64,000 nt of DNA from Aspergillus flavus. Taxonomy: Eukaryota; Ascomycota; Eurotiomycetes; Eurotiales; Aspergillaceae. Under the pieces are notes generated by a model, which searched no databases, had not been told where the DNA came from, and was given only the letters and a program-made list of their open reading frames with translations. The stretch spans positions 2,604,001 to 2,668,000 of the forward strand of contig NC_092405.1 in NCBI RefSeq assembly GCF_009017415.1. Direction: 5' to 3'. Shown piece by piece: positions 1 to 9,633 of this stretch; the first letter of the stretch is position 1; each line of letters opens with the position of its first letter. The position numbers were made by a program, and so were the translations under genes.

Positions 1-261
1 CAGCTTGGTTTCACAGGCAGAAGTACGTTCCCTCAACTGCTGGGAAGTCTCCACTTGGAAAGCGTTGACTTTGTCCACTTGAACGTTGATCAGTTCCTGG
101 ACAAAAGCCTCTTCATCCTGTTCCGTCCATTGAGTGTCCGAGTCACTGCCATCCCCGGTGACATCATGCTCTCTCAAGAGGACCTTGAGCTTGTGGTAAT
201 CGATGTACTTCCCACTCCACGGAGGATAAATTGAATTCTTGAGAGTTTTACCAAAGCGCAT
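1..261 (-). CDS. VTC2/3-type vacuolar transporter chaperone, SPX-domain N-terminus (partial, cut by window edge)
   Basis: The open frame begins at an ATG at 261 and runs off the left edge, giving the first 87 residues. It opens MRFGKTLKNSIYPPWSGKYI, then YHKLKVLLREH. The pattern KLxNxxYPPWxGxYIxYxxLK is the start of the SPX domain in Vtc2/Vtc3-type subunits; yeast Vtc4 lacks the YPPW feature. In the family the SPX domain binds inositol pyrophosphates, and the VTC complex makes polyphosphate and moves it into the vacuole. The triphosphate-tunnel and membrane domains lie outside the window, so the subunit type rests on the N-terminus alone. A divergent Nudix gene starts 672 bp away. Confidence 0.8.
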   Translation of the reverse strand, partial: MRFGKTLKNSIYPPWSGKYIDYHKLKVLLREHDVTGDGSDSDTQWTEQDEEAFVQELINVQVDKVNAFQVETSQQLRERTSACETKL

Positions 262-932
262 GGTGGTCTAGACACGACTTTGGAACGGCTGTGAAAGCGA
301 GCGTGGTGGGAAAGAGTACTTGGTAACTGAGTTCGAAGGGATGGATAGAAAAGGCGCCCTTTGAATAGATAAGATGATAATAACAGAGAAAAATTGGGAT
401 ATAAGATGGATTGCTGCTCACTCACTCCATCCAAAGCTGTGGCAAAGAATGAAAGAAAAAATTTCTGTGGACCAAAATTTACTGCAGTTATAGTGTCGTG
501 TAGGTGTTAGTCCGACTAGCAGCTCTCCTACCCCCCAGGGCATACTAGTCCATAAGGTCCATACTATCGCAATGGCGTCTGGACGCACGTGCAAAGCTTT
601 CCTCCCATTTTTGGTAAGGTGTTACATCGGTCAATGGGCCAGTCATAGCGAGGGATGCCGTTTGGACCCGCTAGGCGGTAACGATGTAGGTAAAATAAAT
701 ACGCTACGGCCTGTTTTCATTTATTGGATACCTCTCATTACCGATACTGCTAGACCCGAGGTGCCGATAAGGATTTCCCGACAATAATTCTGGCTTCTTT
801 CCTATACTGGCCCCAACTGCTTTGCCAGCTTCTTAATTGCTGCCTGAAGCTTTGTGTTTTCTTTGCCTATTAGCCGAAATATCTTTACTTAGTAGGCAGA
901 GGTATTCTCATGTACCTGGATACTTGACCTCG
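262..932. other. Divergent intergenic region, VTC gene / Nudix gene
   Basis: This 671-bp stretch holds the promoters of two divergent genes. The small open frames in it have no recognisable protein features. I see no TATA box or regulatory element that I can name with confidence. Confidence 0.6.
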
Positions 933-2347
933 ATGGAGACACCAAAGTCCGAGTTGTTAGAAGCAGTTCCGCTCTCCAGTTCTCTTCATGATGCACTACG
1001 GTACCTCCATGACCATCCGTATCCTCATGTTCCCAATCCGCCAGCATGCAATAAACGCGCCTCCGTGGCCCTCGTCCTTCGAGTCCGACCTACGCATAAC
1101 CATTGGCCCGACTCGCAACACTCGTCTATCACTCCGCAAGAGAACAATACTGCGTCAGTCAAGCAACGCTTGAATACTTTTTTCTCTCAGGACTGGGTTC
1201 AGAACGGCGATCCCGAGGCTCTCTTCATCAAACGAGCTTCCCGTGTGGGAGATCGCTGGACTGGCCATGTTGCTCTACCTGGAGGAAAGCGTGATCCAGA
1301 AGATGCAGACGACAAAGCTGCTGCTATTAGGGAAGCATCAGAAGAAGTAGGACTCGACTTGACGGCGGATGAGTATATATTTGTGGGGAATCTACCGGAG
1401 CGTGTTGTATCTACTGGTTGGACCTCCGTTCCGTACGTTTTCCTTCTATAGCTTTTCTTAGCTCAGCTGCTGATGGCGTTGATCCAAGTTTAATGGTTCT
1501 TTGCCCTTATGTTTTCCTTCTAACATGCAGTGATTCTCCGACCCTCCGACTACAGCCAACAGAGGTTGCTTCAACCCACTGGGTACCTCTTAGTGCTCTC
1601 CTTTCTCCTTCGCAGCGCACGGTGGAGTATGTCGATATATCGCAGCGCTATGCGAAAACGTCTGGATTTATCACCCGTCTTACTTATCGGTACATCTTGG
1701 GCCTTATGGAGTTTTCTGCTGTCCGGTTAAGGCCGACTGAAAGTCTTTGGTGCAATCCGTCGTTTGGATTTGCCGCTATAGACAGCCGAGGACCGTCTCC
1801 CCTAATGCAACGATTAAAGGCGTGGTTCTTTGGCAACCGACCTGATCCTGAGGACCAGACTCAGCCCCTTCTTCTATGGGGGTTGACTCTCGGTATTCTA
1901 GCTGACTTTTTAGATATGCTCCCGCCTCACACAGCTGTGCAGCTGTGGGAGTACCCTACGTTTACCTTCCCCGACCTACGCCTGATTACCAGCATTCTAA
2001 CTTATCGCCTACGGAAAAGCAACAAGCTCCAGGCCAAGTCTAGACCTCAACTAAGCAACACAGCGGTTGGCAGTCAAACATCTGGTGTGAGTGTAACCAG
2101 TAATGATGATGCAGCGGAAGCGAGCCATTTTCATAATGAAGTTGGCATCGAGGGGCTAGGAGTTGGCAGGTACTATGGGTCATCTGAAACCAAAGAGTTG
2201 GAACGGGATACACATGCTGTTGGTATCATGCTTAAAGGTTATTATGCTAAACTCAGATTTGCTATCCAGATTTTCTTGGCGTGGCGAGCTGCTATAGGTT
2301 CCTTAGCTGTGTTGTACACATGGAGACTATTCCGACGCCGAAAATGA
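933..2347 (+). CDS. Nudix hydrolase (CoA-diphosphatase-like) with C-terminal membrane segment
   Basis: Exons are 933..1432 and 1489..2347, giving 452 residues. The 56-nt intron (GTACGT...AAG) has a TGCTGATG branch site, and splicing gives the smooth join TSVP-LMVLCPYVFLL. The start is the first in-frame ATG (CGATGG context). The Nudix fold is seen in ALFIKRASRVGDRWTGHVA, then LPGGKRDPED and REASEEVGL, matching the metal-binding REx2EExGx core. The spacing before REA is longer than the strict Gx5Ex7 rule, as in NUDT7/8-like proteins. Such enzymes split CoA or related nucleotide diphosphates, but the substrate here is inferred. Near the C-terminus a hydrophobic stretch (FAIQIFLAWRAAIGSLAVLY) is followed by RLFRRRK, suggesting a tail anchor. 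Confidence 0.85.
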
Positions 2348-2676
2348 TTGTACCTTGCCGAGCGTTGCTATATGGACACCTTAATGGGACCTGTATATAG
2401 TTTCGAATATCTAGTTGAAGTAGAGTCTCATACAGTATCTCGTACTATAGGTACTGTACATCATGTAATGATTGAAATATCATATGTTCTGTAGCGTAAT
2501 TACATGGTTATATTGTATCAAAGCATGCAATATATTGGTAAAACGTGTTACATAAACACGCCAAGCCGAAGCTTATCAAAAATGACGGTTTGCTATGGTG
2601 ATCCACCAACATCGGCAGACCATCGTCTTCTTTGCCGCCTGGTTCATCTATACTTAGTCTCTCTTCGACACTACCG
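2348..2676. other. Intergenic region between Nudix gene and CENP-W gene
   Basis: About 330 bp lie between two genes in the same orientation. The first half is the Nudix 3' region (TGTATATAG and similar AT-rich words) and the second half is the presumed CENP-W promoter. No further feature is supported. Confidence 0.5.
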
Positions 2677-3181
2677 ATGACGATGGCCGCCACGCAAAAG
2701 CTATATCCGCGCGGAACGGTGAAGCGTATTGTTAAAGCCCAGTCGAATCGCAACGTGAGCAAGAATGCTGATATACTGGTAAGTACTCTGAATAGCCAAA
2801 AAAGCGGCATTGATAGTTAGTAACTTGCTGCTTTCACTATTTCATAGATCTTCCTGGACTATATGCTTTTCATGCAAGAGTGAGTGATTATTGTTTTTCT
2901 CTAGCCCTCTGGCTATGTGCGGTCCCAAGTTGGAAAGATGATGTGCAAAAGACTGGGAAGGATTGCGACGATGAATTTGATACTAAAGGTACCTTCTAGA
3001 TTGGTACGCGAAGCAGCAATTCGCTCGCGCAAAGCTGGTGACAAAACCATTGGCCCAAATTCCGTCCGAAAGGTGACCGAGGTGCGTTTCTGATTCATTA
3101 CTGCGTTTGTGGTTCCTGTAACTCTTTTTTCTCATTATCATGCTCTTCCCCTAGAGGACATTACGCAAGTTCAAGGGTTGA
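2677..3181 (+). CDS. CENP-W / Wip1 centromere histone-fold protein
   Basis: Four small exons, 2677..2778, 2848..2879, 3000..3081 and 3155..3181, sum to 81 codons (80 residues). All three introns are GT...AG with GTAAGT, GTGAGT and GTGCGT donors. The protein reads YPRGTVKRIVKAQSNRNVSK, IFLDYMLFMQE, LVREAAIRSRKAGDKTIGP and ends RTLRKFKG. This is the pattern of fungal CENP-W: a basic N-terminus, then a single histone fold ending in a basic K/R-F-K-G tail. In the family CENP-W pairs with CENP-T in the inner kinetochore. A second ATG at 2683 would remove only two residues. The gene is easily missed because no exon exceeds 102 nt. Confidence 0.85.
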
Positions 3182-3862
3182 CCATACAATGCGACTTCAT
3201 GCACCGTGCATAAATCCCTGAATTCCCTTACGAGAGGAACCATAGGAGGCAGAGTCTACAGGATAACATAGCTAGGTTACTATTGTTTTAGCGTTGAACA
3301 TAGGAACAGGTACTACTAGGGCACTTAGTTTGCCTTCTCCATGTTTGGTCACATCAAGTTTGGGCAAGAATGAGGGATGTGGAGGCGTTACTTAGGAGTT
3401 TATTCTATGATACCCCATTGTATTTGTTCCATGACGAGCTATTCCGACGCGCACACACACGCTTCTCCCTGGTTCAATTGGCTTTATATTGAAGTAATCC
3501 CTAAAAAGATGCACCTGCGCGCCCCCAAGGCTGCAGCCATTGACTCGGTAGCTGCGTGCCTACTGGCTGAGCGTTGTTCTGGGTGCTTTGTTGAGCTGCA
3601 CGCGACAGAAGCGGCCTGAGGTTCGGAAGAGTTCCACCCGCATCTTTCGCACCGCCAGCTTTCTTTTTCATCTTCAAACACCTCTGCTTTCGAACTCTTC
3701 TTCCAACACGTCTCGAATTCATCGTTTATCGTTTTTGTATTAGATTATTCAAAACCTTCCTTCTATTCTCTTCCCTACATCAACCCTTATATCCTCAACA
3801 TTGTTCCTATTGCGTTCACTCTCTTCTAGGGAAAACCACCAGAGACGTCATCTTTCAGCATC
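3182..3862. other. Intergenic region, CENP-W 3' side and YAG7-like promoter
   Basis: This 681-bp stretch separates two genes in the same orientation. The last 130 bp before the YAG7-like ATG are pyrimidine-rich (CTTCCTTCTATTCTCTTCCC), typical of fungal 5' leaders. The short frames on both strands around 3380-3720 show no protein character. Confidence 0.5.
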
Positions 3863-5405
3863 ATGGCTGCCGCTTCTGTCAATAACAGTAACCCTCAGGC
3901 ACAGCCCGAGTCGCCCTCGGAGAAGCTCAAGCAAAACCATACTTCTACTCCTTCGGTTAGTTCGAAATTAAATGGAGCGACCGCCAACGGCGTGGACAAC
4001 ATTGACAGCCCGTACTTCAGAGAACTGCAAAGGTTCGTCATTTCCAAATGAAGTTCTGCGCATTCGCACTTTGATACGGAGCTAACAGGACGCTTATAGG
4101 AGCTTGCGCAATACTGTGAAGAAGCTGGTCAGTGACTACACCCCAGACTACCCTCTTGTGTCCCTTACCACTCACATTGCCTTGGACAGAATGCGACCGC
4201 TAAAGTTGATGCCATCATTGCCGAAAATCCCGGAAAATCCCTTGATGACCTGGTTGCCGAGAAGAAGATCAATGCCGACCAAAAGGCGCAGGCATTGAAG
4301 AAGCCCGCTCTGCAAGCCACTATCGCTCAGATTGAAGAGCAGATCGCCAACTACAAGGAATTTGCTGCCCAGTACGAGCAACGCCTGGCCACCCAGCAGG
4401 CCGAGTTAGCGAAGGCCCATAAAGAGGAGTTGGACGCAATTCAGGAGAAAGCTGTCTCTGAGGCTAAGAAAGCGAGTCAGACTGACTTGAGACAGCGTCT
4501 GCTTAGCTTGAGCAAATTTCTCTGTGCTGCTGCCACCATGAGACGCTCTGGCGACGAAACCTCCAGTCTGACTCGTGCCTTTGAAGGTGTTCTATACCAG
4601 GTTTATGGAGGGTCGCACGAGGCCGTCAATTCGATGTTAAAGCTAATTGATGGTGTGGATGAAAAGGTTGTCAGTGTTGAAGGGGAGGCACTGGAGATCA
4701 CCTGTAAGGCAACTACCTCCCGCCCCAATGACCCAGTTCCTCGTTGCTAACGGCTCTGGTCTATTAGATAACAAAGTGAAACAAACTTCTGAAGAGCACG
4801 CCCCCGCAACTGAAGAAGTAGGCACGGATGCTGCTCCCGAATCGGATCCTACTCTGGCCAATGCTGGTTACACTGAACTCCAGGATTGCTCTTATGACAC
4901 CGGAATCCCCGCCGCGAGCGAGCCCACCACTGCTGTATCCCAGCCCGAGCAGGTCGCTCCACCGGCGCAGACGCTCGTTGACGATGCTGCTAACCCTGTT
5001 GCCGAGGCTAGCTGGAATCCCAAGACTGGCGATTCACTTGCATCCTCGGCGAATAACGATGGCTGGGTTGAAGTGCCACGTGATCCGGCCGAGACTGATA
5101 CTGGCCTTGAGGCTACCCCTGTAGCTGCTGACACGGGCGACAACAATGTGATTACAGAAGAGACCACGGAAAATGGTGCTGAGAATGTCACTGTGTCTAA
5201 ATCGCAAGGCGGCGACGGTTTCGAAGCGGTCGTGCATCATCAGAGACAGCCTAGTTCCCGTGGCCGTGGCCGTGGCGGGCGTGGACGTGACGGGTTTCGG
5301 GGACGCGGACGTGGTGATTTCAGGGGTCGTGGTAGAGGTCGTGGCGGCCGCGGACGTGGCGGACCTAATGGCAACACAGTCACCCCTCCTGCCGGATCTC
5401 AGTAA
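3863..5405 (+). CDS. YAG7: YAG7-like protein with coiled coil and C-terminal RGG/GRG tail
   Basis: Exons are 3863..4032, 4100..4127, 4190..4703 and 4768..5405, giving 449 residues. The spliced N-terminal region reads SPYFRELQRSLRNTVKKLNA, then TAKVDAIIAENPGKSLDDLV, then KINADQKAQALKKPALQATI, a signature I know from fungal YAG7-like proteins. A coiled coil follows (about residues 100-160), then a helical block with LRQRLLSLSKFL and AFEGVLYQVYGG. After about residue 240 the chain is low-complexity and acidic. The last 50 residues are RG/GRG-rich (RGRGRGGRGRDGFRGRGRGD), a typical RNA-binding, arginine-methylated tail. The function is poorly known; an RNA or ribosome role is inferred from the tail. 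Confidence 0.8.
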
Positions 5406-6354
5406 AGCATACGCTTCAATTGTCAGTGAACCTACCGCCTTGGTCGGGATAGGCTGTCTGTGAGAGTCTGTCACCAGTTCCCACGCTTTCTACTTTACCA
5501 TACACCAGACTTCTGACACTGCTTCTTGGGCTCCTTAAAGTCTCTCCTTTCCCACTGCGGCCATTGTGGTCTTCTGCATTCTCTATCTGTCTTACTATTC
5601 CTATCTAATAGGTTATGGGTAATGGTGGTGTTACGGGTCACGAAAGCGACGAATCTTCTGAAATGCTTACAATAAGGGGTCGGAAGGCTGAGGGAAGAGA
5701 CATTGGCTTATGTCTTTACAAGCCTCCTTGGCTCTACGTCTTTTTTCCTTTTGGAAGATAAACTCCAAAAGTCGGTTCCTGGTTGTATATGTCTTGCATC
5801 TTTGAGCGTGCATGGTATATTGCTCTTTAATTTCTTTCTTCTCCTCCCCCCTCTTCTCATGGGTAGTTCGGCTCTCATGGCTGCGCTTTTAACTAGTCAA
5901 CACTCTTCTTCTGTAATTTATTTTATAATTTTGTTGGCGCATGGGGTCGATGGCTGGACCGTTGGACGTGGCAGTGTGCTTGGACGGAGACTGGCTGTTG
6001 ACAGCCTGAGAGGATGCGTTTGTGGGTGAAAGGGCGACTGGACCTGCTTTTCAGTGTAGTAAAGTTGCAGTCAGTCAATGGGACCAGCGGCAGATATCAC
6101 TGTACAGGTTTTTTCTTCTTTTGGATCATGACGAGTAATTCCATGCCTTATATTTCGCCGATCATGTGGCTTACATAAGTCGACAAATTGATTCATTTTA
6201 GGGAATCGATCAGATCATCGGTTTGCAAAGGTCATCCCCCCAGCTACATTTATTTATTTATACATTTGGGATCGGGAAATCTTCATGCTGGACTAATCGT
6301 TCTTTCTTTCTTTTCACTTACCCATAGACTTGACCTTTTCCCTTTACGATCGTT
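5406..6354. other. Intergenic region, YAG7-like 3' side and MFS promoter
   Basis: This 949-bp stretch lies between two plus-strand genes. The frame at 5703..6029 lacks an ATG start at its 5' end and consists of hydrophobic low-complexity words, so I do not call it a gene. TTTATTTATTTATAC (6249-6263) and the CTTTCTTTCTTTTC tract (6303-6316) precede the MFS start. Confidence 0.5.
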
Positions 6355-7759
6355 ATGGCGCTAGCCGCTGATCAGCGGAAGAAGATCCTCAAGGTCTTGA
6401 TGACATCTTTGCTTCTGGATTTGGTACGTGACCCTCAGTTCCTATCCAGCCGACTGCGCCGTCTTAACCATTGTCTTCCAGATATCCTTCACCTTCATTT
6501 TACCGCTATTTCCTTCCTTATTGACGTTCTACCGCAACGCAGACCCTTCCCCCGCGTCTCTCTTGAATCAAATATTTCGCTACCTAAACGCTTACAAGAA
6601 CGCTTTTGCCAAAACAATCGACTCCCGCTATGATATCGTCCTTCTAGGAGGCGCTCTGGGTTCGCTCTTCTCTTTCCTCCAGGCCCTTGCCGCCCCAGTC
6701 ATCGGGCGTCTCTCCGACAAATATGGCCGCAGGACAGCGCTTCTATGCTCAATGGCGGGCAATATCCTTAGCGTCGCGCTCTGGGTTGCTGCCACAGACT
6801 TTCGCACCTTTGTTGCTAGTCGCATTGTTGGAGGCCTTAGTGAAGGCAATGTGCAGCTGGCTAATGCTATAGCCACTGATATCAGCGATGCCAGTCAGAG
6901 GGGCTCGACCATGGCCTTAGTGGGCGCTTGCTTTAGCATTGCATTTACTTGCGGCCCAGTGTTGGGGGCAGCTCTTTCCAACATTACGGTCGTGGCGGCG
7001 AATCCGTTTGCAACGGCTGCGGGGATGTCGCTTCTTCTGATCGTTGTCGAGACGCTCTATCTGTACCTCTGCCTCCCGGAGACGCACCCTCGTCTCACTA
7101 AGCTCACCCAAGCTACGCCTCAGTCCAACGGTACCAAGTTTGCGAGCAGTGAAACGAGTCGTTCAACACCGCGCGTGCATACCAATAATCCTGCCGTGCT
7201 CAATCTGATTCATTTCCTCTTTCTTCTTCCCTTCTCGGGCTTGGAATTTTCCCTTCCCTTCCTGACTGCGGCATTCTACGCCGGGCACAAAGCAAGCCCT
7301 TCCGCGCTAAATGGCCGTCTCTTGTCTATGATGGGTCTCATTGCATCCTTGCTCCAGGGTACCGTCGTACGACGCTTGCCCCCGCTCGTTACTGTCCGCG
7401 CGGGTGTGGTGGCTTGCACCATTTCGTTCTTCCTCCTTGCTCGTGTTTCTTCTCTACCCGGGCTATACGTTGCGAGTGGATTCCTAGCCATCACTAGTGC
7501 TACTGTAGTGACCGGGCTGAACAGTTTGGGGAGCTTCGAAGCACAAGAAGGAGAGCGCGGCGCTGTGCTGGGCCGGTTGAGAAGCTGGGGGCAGGTGGGC
7601 CGTGCAACGGGGCCTGTACTTTTCTGTTCACTTTTTTGGTGGGTTGGCCGCGAGATTGCCTATACCACTGGAGGATTCCTGATGCTTGCTGTTTGCGTGG
7701 GAGTGTTTACGACTTTGAGGTCACCTCCTATTGCGCCTGCAGCCCAAAAGAAGAAATGA
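6355..7759 (+). CDS. Major facilitator superfamily transporter, MFSD10/TETRAN-like
   Basis: Exons are 6355..6423 and 6482..7759 (intron of 58 nt, GTACGT...CCAG), giving 448 residues. The protein begins MALAADQRKKILKVLMTSLL and continues ISFTFILPLFPSLL. Motif A of the MFS is clear (IGRLSDKYGRRTALL, about residue 98). It is followed by GGLSEGNVQLANAIATDIS and GACFSIAFTCGPVLGAAL, which match the MFSD10/tetracycline-transporter-like branch. About 12 hydrophobic segments are visible, with a hydrophilic loop in the middle (PQSNGTKFASSETSRSTP), as expected for a 6+6 transporter. The likely role is proton-coupled export of organic anions or drugs at a membrane; the substrate cannot be read from the sequence. 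Confidence 0.88.
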
Positions 7760-8213
7760 GGATAAAGGTCTGAATGTCGTCACTGGCCTTATTACTAGGA
7801 TATGTAGGCATATACGACGATGACGTGTTGCTTGGTTGAAAACCTGTACAATATACTGATAGACTGCATGGATTGATTTTCGGCTCACTGCTGGCTCAGT
7901 GGCCGGGATTGTCCGCTCTGCCAGTGATTTCACTCCATGAAGAGAAACTCTACTGGCTTCATGTTAAGAACTGGAACACACGCCGGATTTTTCAGTTGTT
8001 GTTGGGTATAAAATACATAAAGAGGGGCAAAAATACATTGTAGAGTAGGGAGTGTCTGTTCATAGAGACTCGATAGCCACGCCATTGTCGAGACTGACGC
8101 TCAATATAACTCCGTTAACCTTGTATCAAGTTCGATGCGCCATCACAAAGTTCTGGGTTTGGCTTTAGTCATAGTCACTCTAATAGATAGGGATAGAAAT
8201 TCCACATCTACGA
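7760..8213. other. Convergent intergenic region (MFS / uncharacterised gene)
   Basis: These 454 bp separate two converging 3' ends and should hold both polyadenylation regions. I see no gene or strong repeat. Confidence 0.5.
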
Positions 8214-9303
8214 TCAGCGATGTAAGCAATGTCTGTCCGTTGAATGCCAACGATAACCCTGACAGCTCTGCATCGCCAAACCAGGTCCAGTCACAGGGTC
8301 TAAAGATCCTCTCGCTTTCCCGATTAACCAGTCGGTCAACGATACGAACTTTGCCGTTCGTTCCCAGCCAGCAGCATCATCAGCATGTTCAATCGTATGT
8401 GACGAGATGCGGCCCTCCTCGTCAAATGAGAAGATAAAAAGCCCGGTAAACTGTTCCTCCTTGGATAGTGGAAAGATTGGAGCATCGCCACCCAACAACA
8501 CACTCAGCCCTTTATTGATCCCATCCTTGGACGATGAAAGACGACCGTTCCCCTGCGATTCCAGACGGTCTTTACCATTCATTGATCTAGTGGCGGCCGA
8601 CGCCTCCGAATAAGAGTCCTCGCCCCGGGGTTCCGTCTTCCACCGTACAACTAGTCGTTCATCTCCGCACTCATTGTCGCTAACTTGTTCCGGATCCAAG
8701 ACTGTTCCGGCGCGAACAATGCGTTCACTTAATACTTGTAGTCGAACATTCCCCACCAAGGGTAAGCTACTCCAGGCCACCGGTACGGTCCACAGGGCAG
8801 CACGGTAGAGGGTCCTTCCTTTAACAGTGGGAAGATGTGGATGCGTCGACGGAAAGAGGTGGAGAGTGACGCTCGGAGCTAGGATCTTAGGAGGCAGCGG
8901 ATTGATGAGGAGGGTGGGTAGGAGAGGAGAAAGGGTTCGAAGCGCTGCCGGAGGGTAAGGCCATTGTCAGCACGAGGATCATAAGGTGAGGACATATATC
9001 GCCTGCACAAAGCTTACTCCTTCCCAATTTCAGGATCCGCTCATCCGGTGGTTTATGGTCATTGATAGAGTTTCCGTTCAGCCCATCCGATACCGACGGT
9101 CGAAACCGCGTTTGCGAGAAAAGTGTTGGTGACAAGGGTCCCAGCCAGGGTTCGTTCGGGATGCCATGACGTGAGGAAGCCAGAGGGTGGGTGAGGGGTG
9201 AGACGAAGTGTTGGCGAGACTTAGCAAGAGAACCTGGCCCTTTCCACGCATTCCTGGCTGTGGTGATGTATGGAGCTGCGGACATAGGGACTGGTTTCGG
9301 CAT
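8214..9303 (-). CDS. Uncharacterised conserved fungal protein, probable mitochondrial, possible NTF2-like/DUF2358 fold
   Basis: Exons are 9018..9303 and 8214..8944 on the minus strand (73-nt intron), giving 338 residues. The splice restores the join DERILKLGR-TLRTLSPLLPT, followed by HLFPSTHPHLPTVKG, ALWTVPVAWSSLPLVGNVRL and LFIFSFDEEGRISSHTIEHA. The first ~80 residues are rich in S, R and P with few acids, which fits a mitochondrial presequence. The order 'V.LQVLSERIV', then 'DERLVVRWKT', then 'FDEEGRI..HTIEH' resembles DUF2358/C6orf136 NTF2-like proteins; this is my inference, not an alignment. The region at about residues 200-235 (ATRSMNGKDR) looks like a disordered insert. No function is assigned. 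Confidence 0.72.
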
Positions 9304-9633
9304 CACTGAGGAAAGCGTTCCGTCTCACACATTGAAAATAATAATATTGAAGAATATTAAAGGGCAAAATAAGAAGAGAAGTCCAGCCTGCACCAGACGA
9401 CAGCAGCCTTCGTTAAGCCATGGGTTGTTGAAGGTACATACATCATGGTTAGGAAAGAAGTCGAGACTGATGGATATCTTTTCCCTCCGCGCATGACGTC
9501 GCGGCCCACGGAACATCAACTGGTCAGCCCAACTTTTAATGAAGAATCTACATGTCGTGGAACGTATTGCGCCAGATCTATAGATTAACAAATGGTATCA
9601 ACTCAGGTCATAATACGCATAACAAAGTGAATA
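9304..9633. other. Intergenic region between the uncharacterised gene and sepB
   Basis: About 330 bp, with the promoter of the left-hand minus gene and the 3' end of sepB. Frames here overlap on both strands but none has protein-like composition. Confidence 0.45.

Noticed and set aside
5703..6029. 108-residue hydrophobic frame between YAG7-like and MFS genes
   Set aside because: The frame has a non-ATG start, low-complexity hydrophobic words and lies in 3' UTR-like sequence.
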